Shown: piece after piece, positions 63,932 through 64,000 of the stretch | Numbering within the stretch: the first letter of the stretch is position 1 | Layout of the letters: each line of letters begins with the position of its first letter | DNA from: RPQJ01 sp963712815 | GTDB lineage: Bacteria > Pseudomonadota > Gammaproteobacteria > Steroidobacterales > Steroidobacteraceae | DNA length: 64,000 nt | Direction: 5' to 3' | NCBI GenBank assembly: GCA_963712815.1 | Contig: CAVQJL010000009.1 | Coordinates: 102,507 to 166,506, forward strand | Made by a program: the position numbers and the translations under genes | The notes under the pieces: model-generated | Database searches by the model: none | Told to the model about the DNA's origin: nothing | Seen by the model: the letters and a program-made list of their open reading frames with translations, nothing else

Positions 63932-64000
63932 CGCTGCGGATCGTACCGCAGGGCGTGGCCATTTCGGGCGCTCGAGCCGCGGCCTACTCGGCCGTCGCCG

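Overview
The window is 64 kb of very GC-rich DNA from what looks like a chromosome of a Gammaproteobacterium. The evidence is gene order: miaB-phoH-ybeY-corC-lnt, leuS-lptE with holA-nadD-rsfS-rlmH, maf-rng-yhdP-nitrilase-tldD, yjgA facing pmbA, zapA-6S RNA-ygfA, and ygfB-pepP-ubiH-ubiI. A CRP/Vfr-type regulator, Coq7 and PEP-CTERM protein sorting suit a high-GC lineage around Xanthomonadales, Nevskiales or Steroidobacterales. No rRNA is present, so the genus cannot be fixed.

Region by region. 1-8.7 kb: a tightly overlapped forward operon for tRNA and rRNA maturation, envelope stress and lipoprotein or LPS assembly (miaB end, phoH, ybeY, corC, lnt, an MBL hydrolase, leuS, lptE). 8.7-12.2 kb: a reverse module (proline iminopeptidase, a TonB receptor that is probably for zinc, and a small His/Cys membrane protein) separates lptE from holA. 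12.3-24.1 kb: holA, nadD, rsfS (with a histone-like tail), rlmH, an OsmC-family gene, maf, rng, yhdP, a nitrilase, tldD. 24.1-31.3 kb: an ExeA-FHA ATPase, purK-purE, yjgA facing pmbA, a YihY-family membrane protein and a BtuF-like protein. 31.3-33.3 kb: an accessory patch with a 60-bp attC site, a frameshifted CPBP protease that looks like an integron cassette, and two copies of a palindromic repeat in opposite orientation around it.

33.4-51.8 kb is housekeeping again: purC, djlA, rpe, a CRP homologue with a poly-acidic tail, coq7, rplM-rpsI, tRNA-Gln, glycolate oxidase glcDEF behind rpiA, a 32-residue Lys/Ala peptide, an EVE protein, ygfA, 6S RNA, zapA and its partner, ygfB-pepP-ubiH-ubiI and an AidB-like acyl-CoA dehydrogenase. 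TldD and PmbA (TldE) are both present as partner proteases; Coq7, UbiH and UbiI supply three ubiquinone ring hydroxylases.

51.8-58.1 kb is the most unusual stretch. Two degenerate pieces of an IS91-type transposase, in the same orientation and in N-to-C order, bracket about 5.9 kb of less GC-rich DNA. That DNA encodes envelope proteins: a secreted protein with a carbohydrate-binding-like domain, an orphan membrane protein, a DUF11-type protein with a CFI-box C-terminus, and a PEP-CTERM protein behind a good sigma-54 promoter match. 58.3-63.9 kb holds a frameshifted SYLF-domain gene, a Gfo/Idh/MocA oxidoreductase, a secreted esterase, and a translationally coupled pair made of a zinc metallopeptidase and an ATP-grasp ligase.
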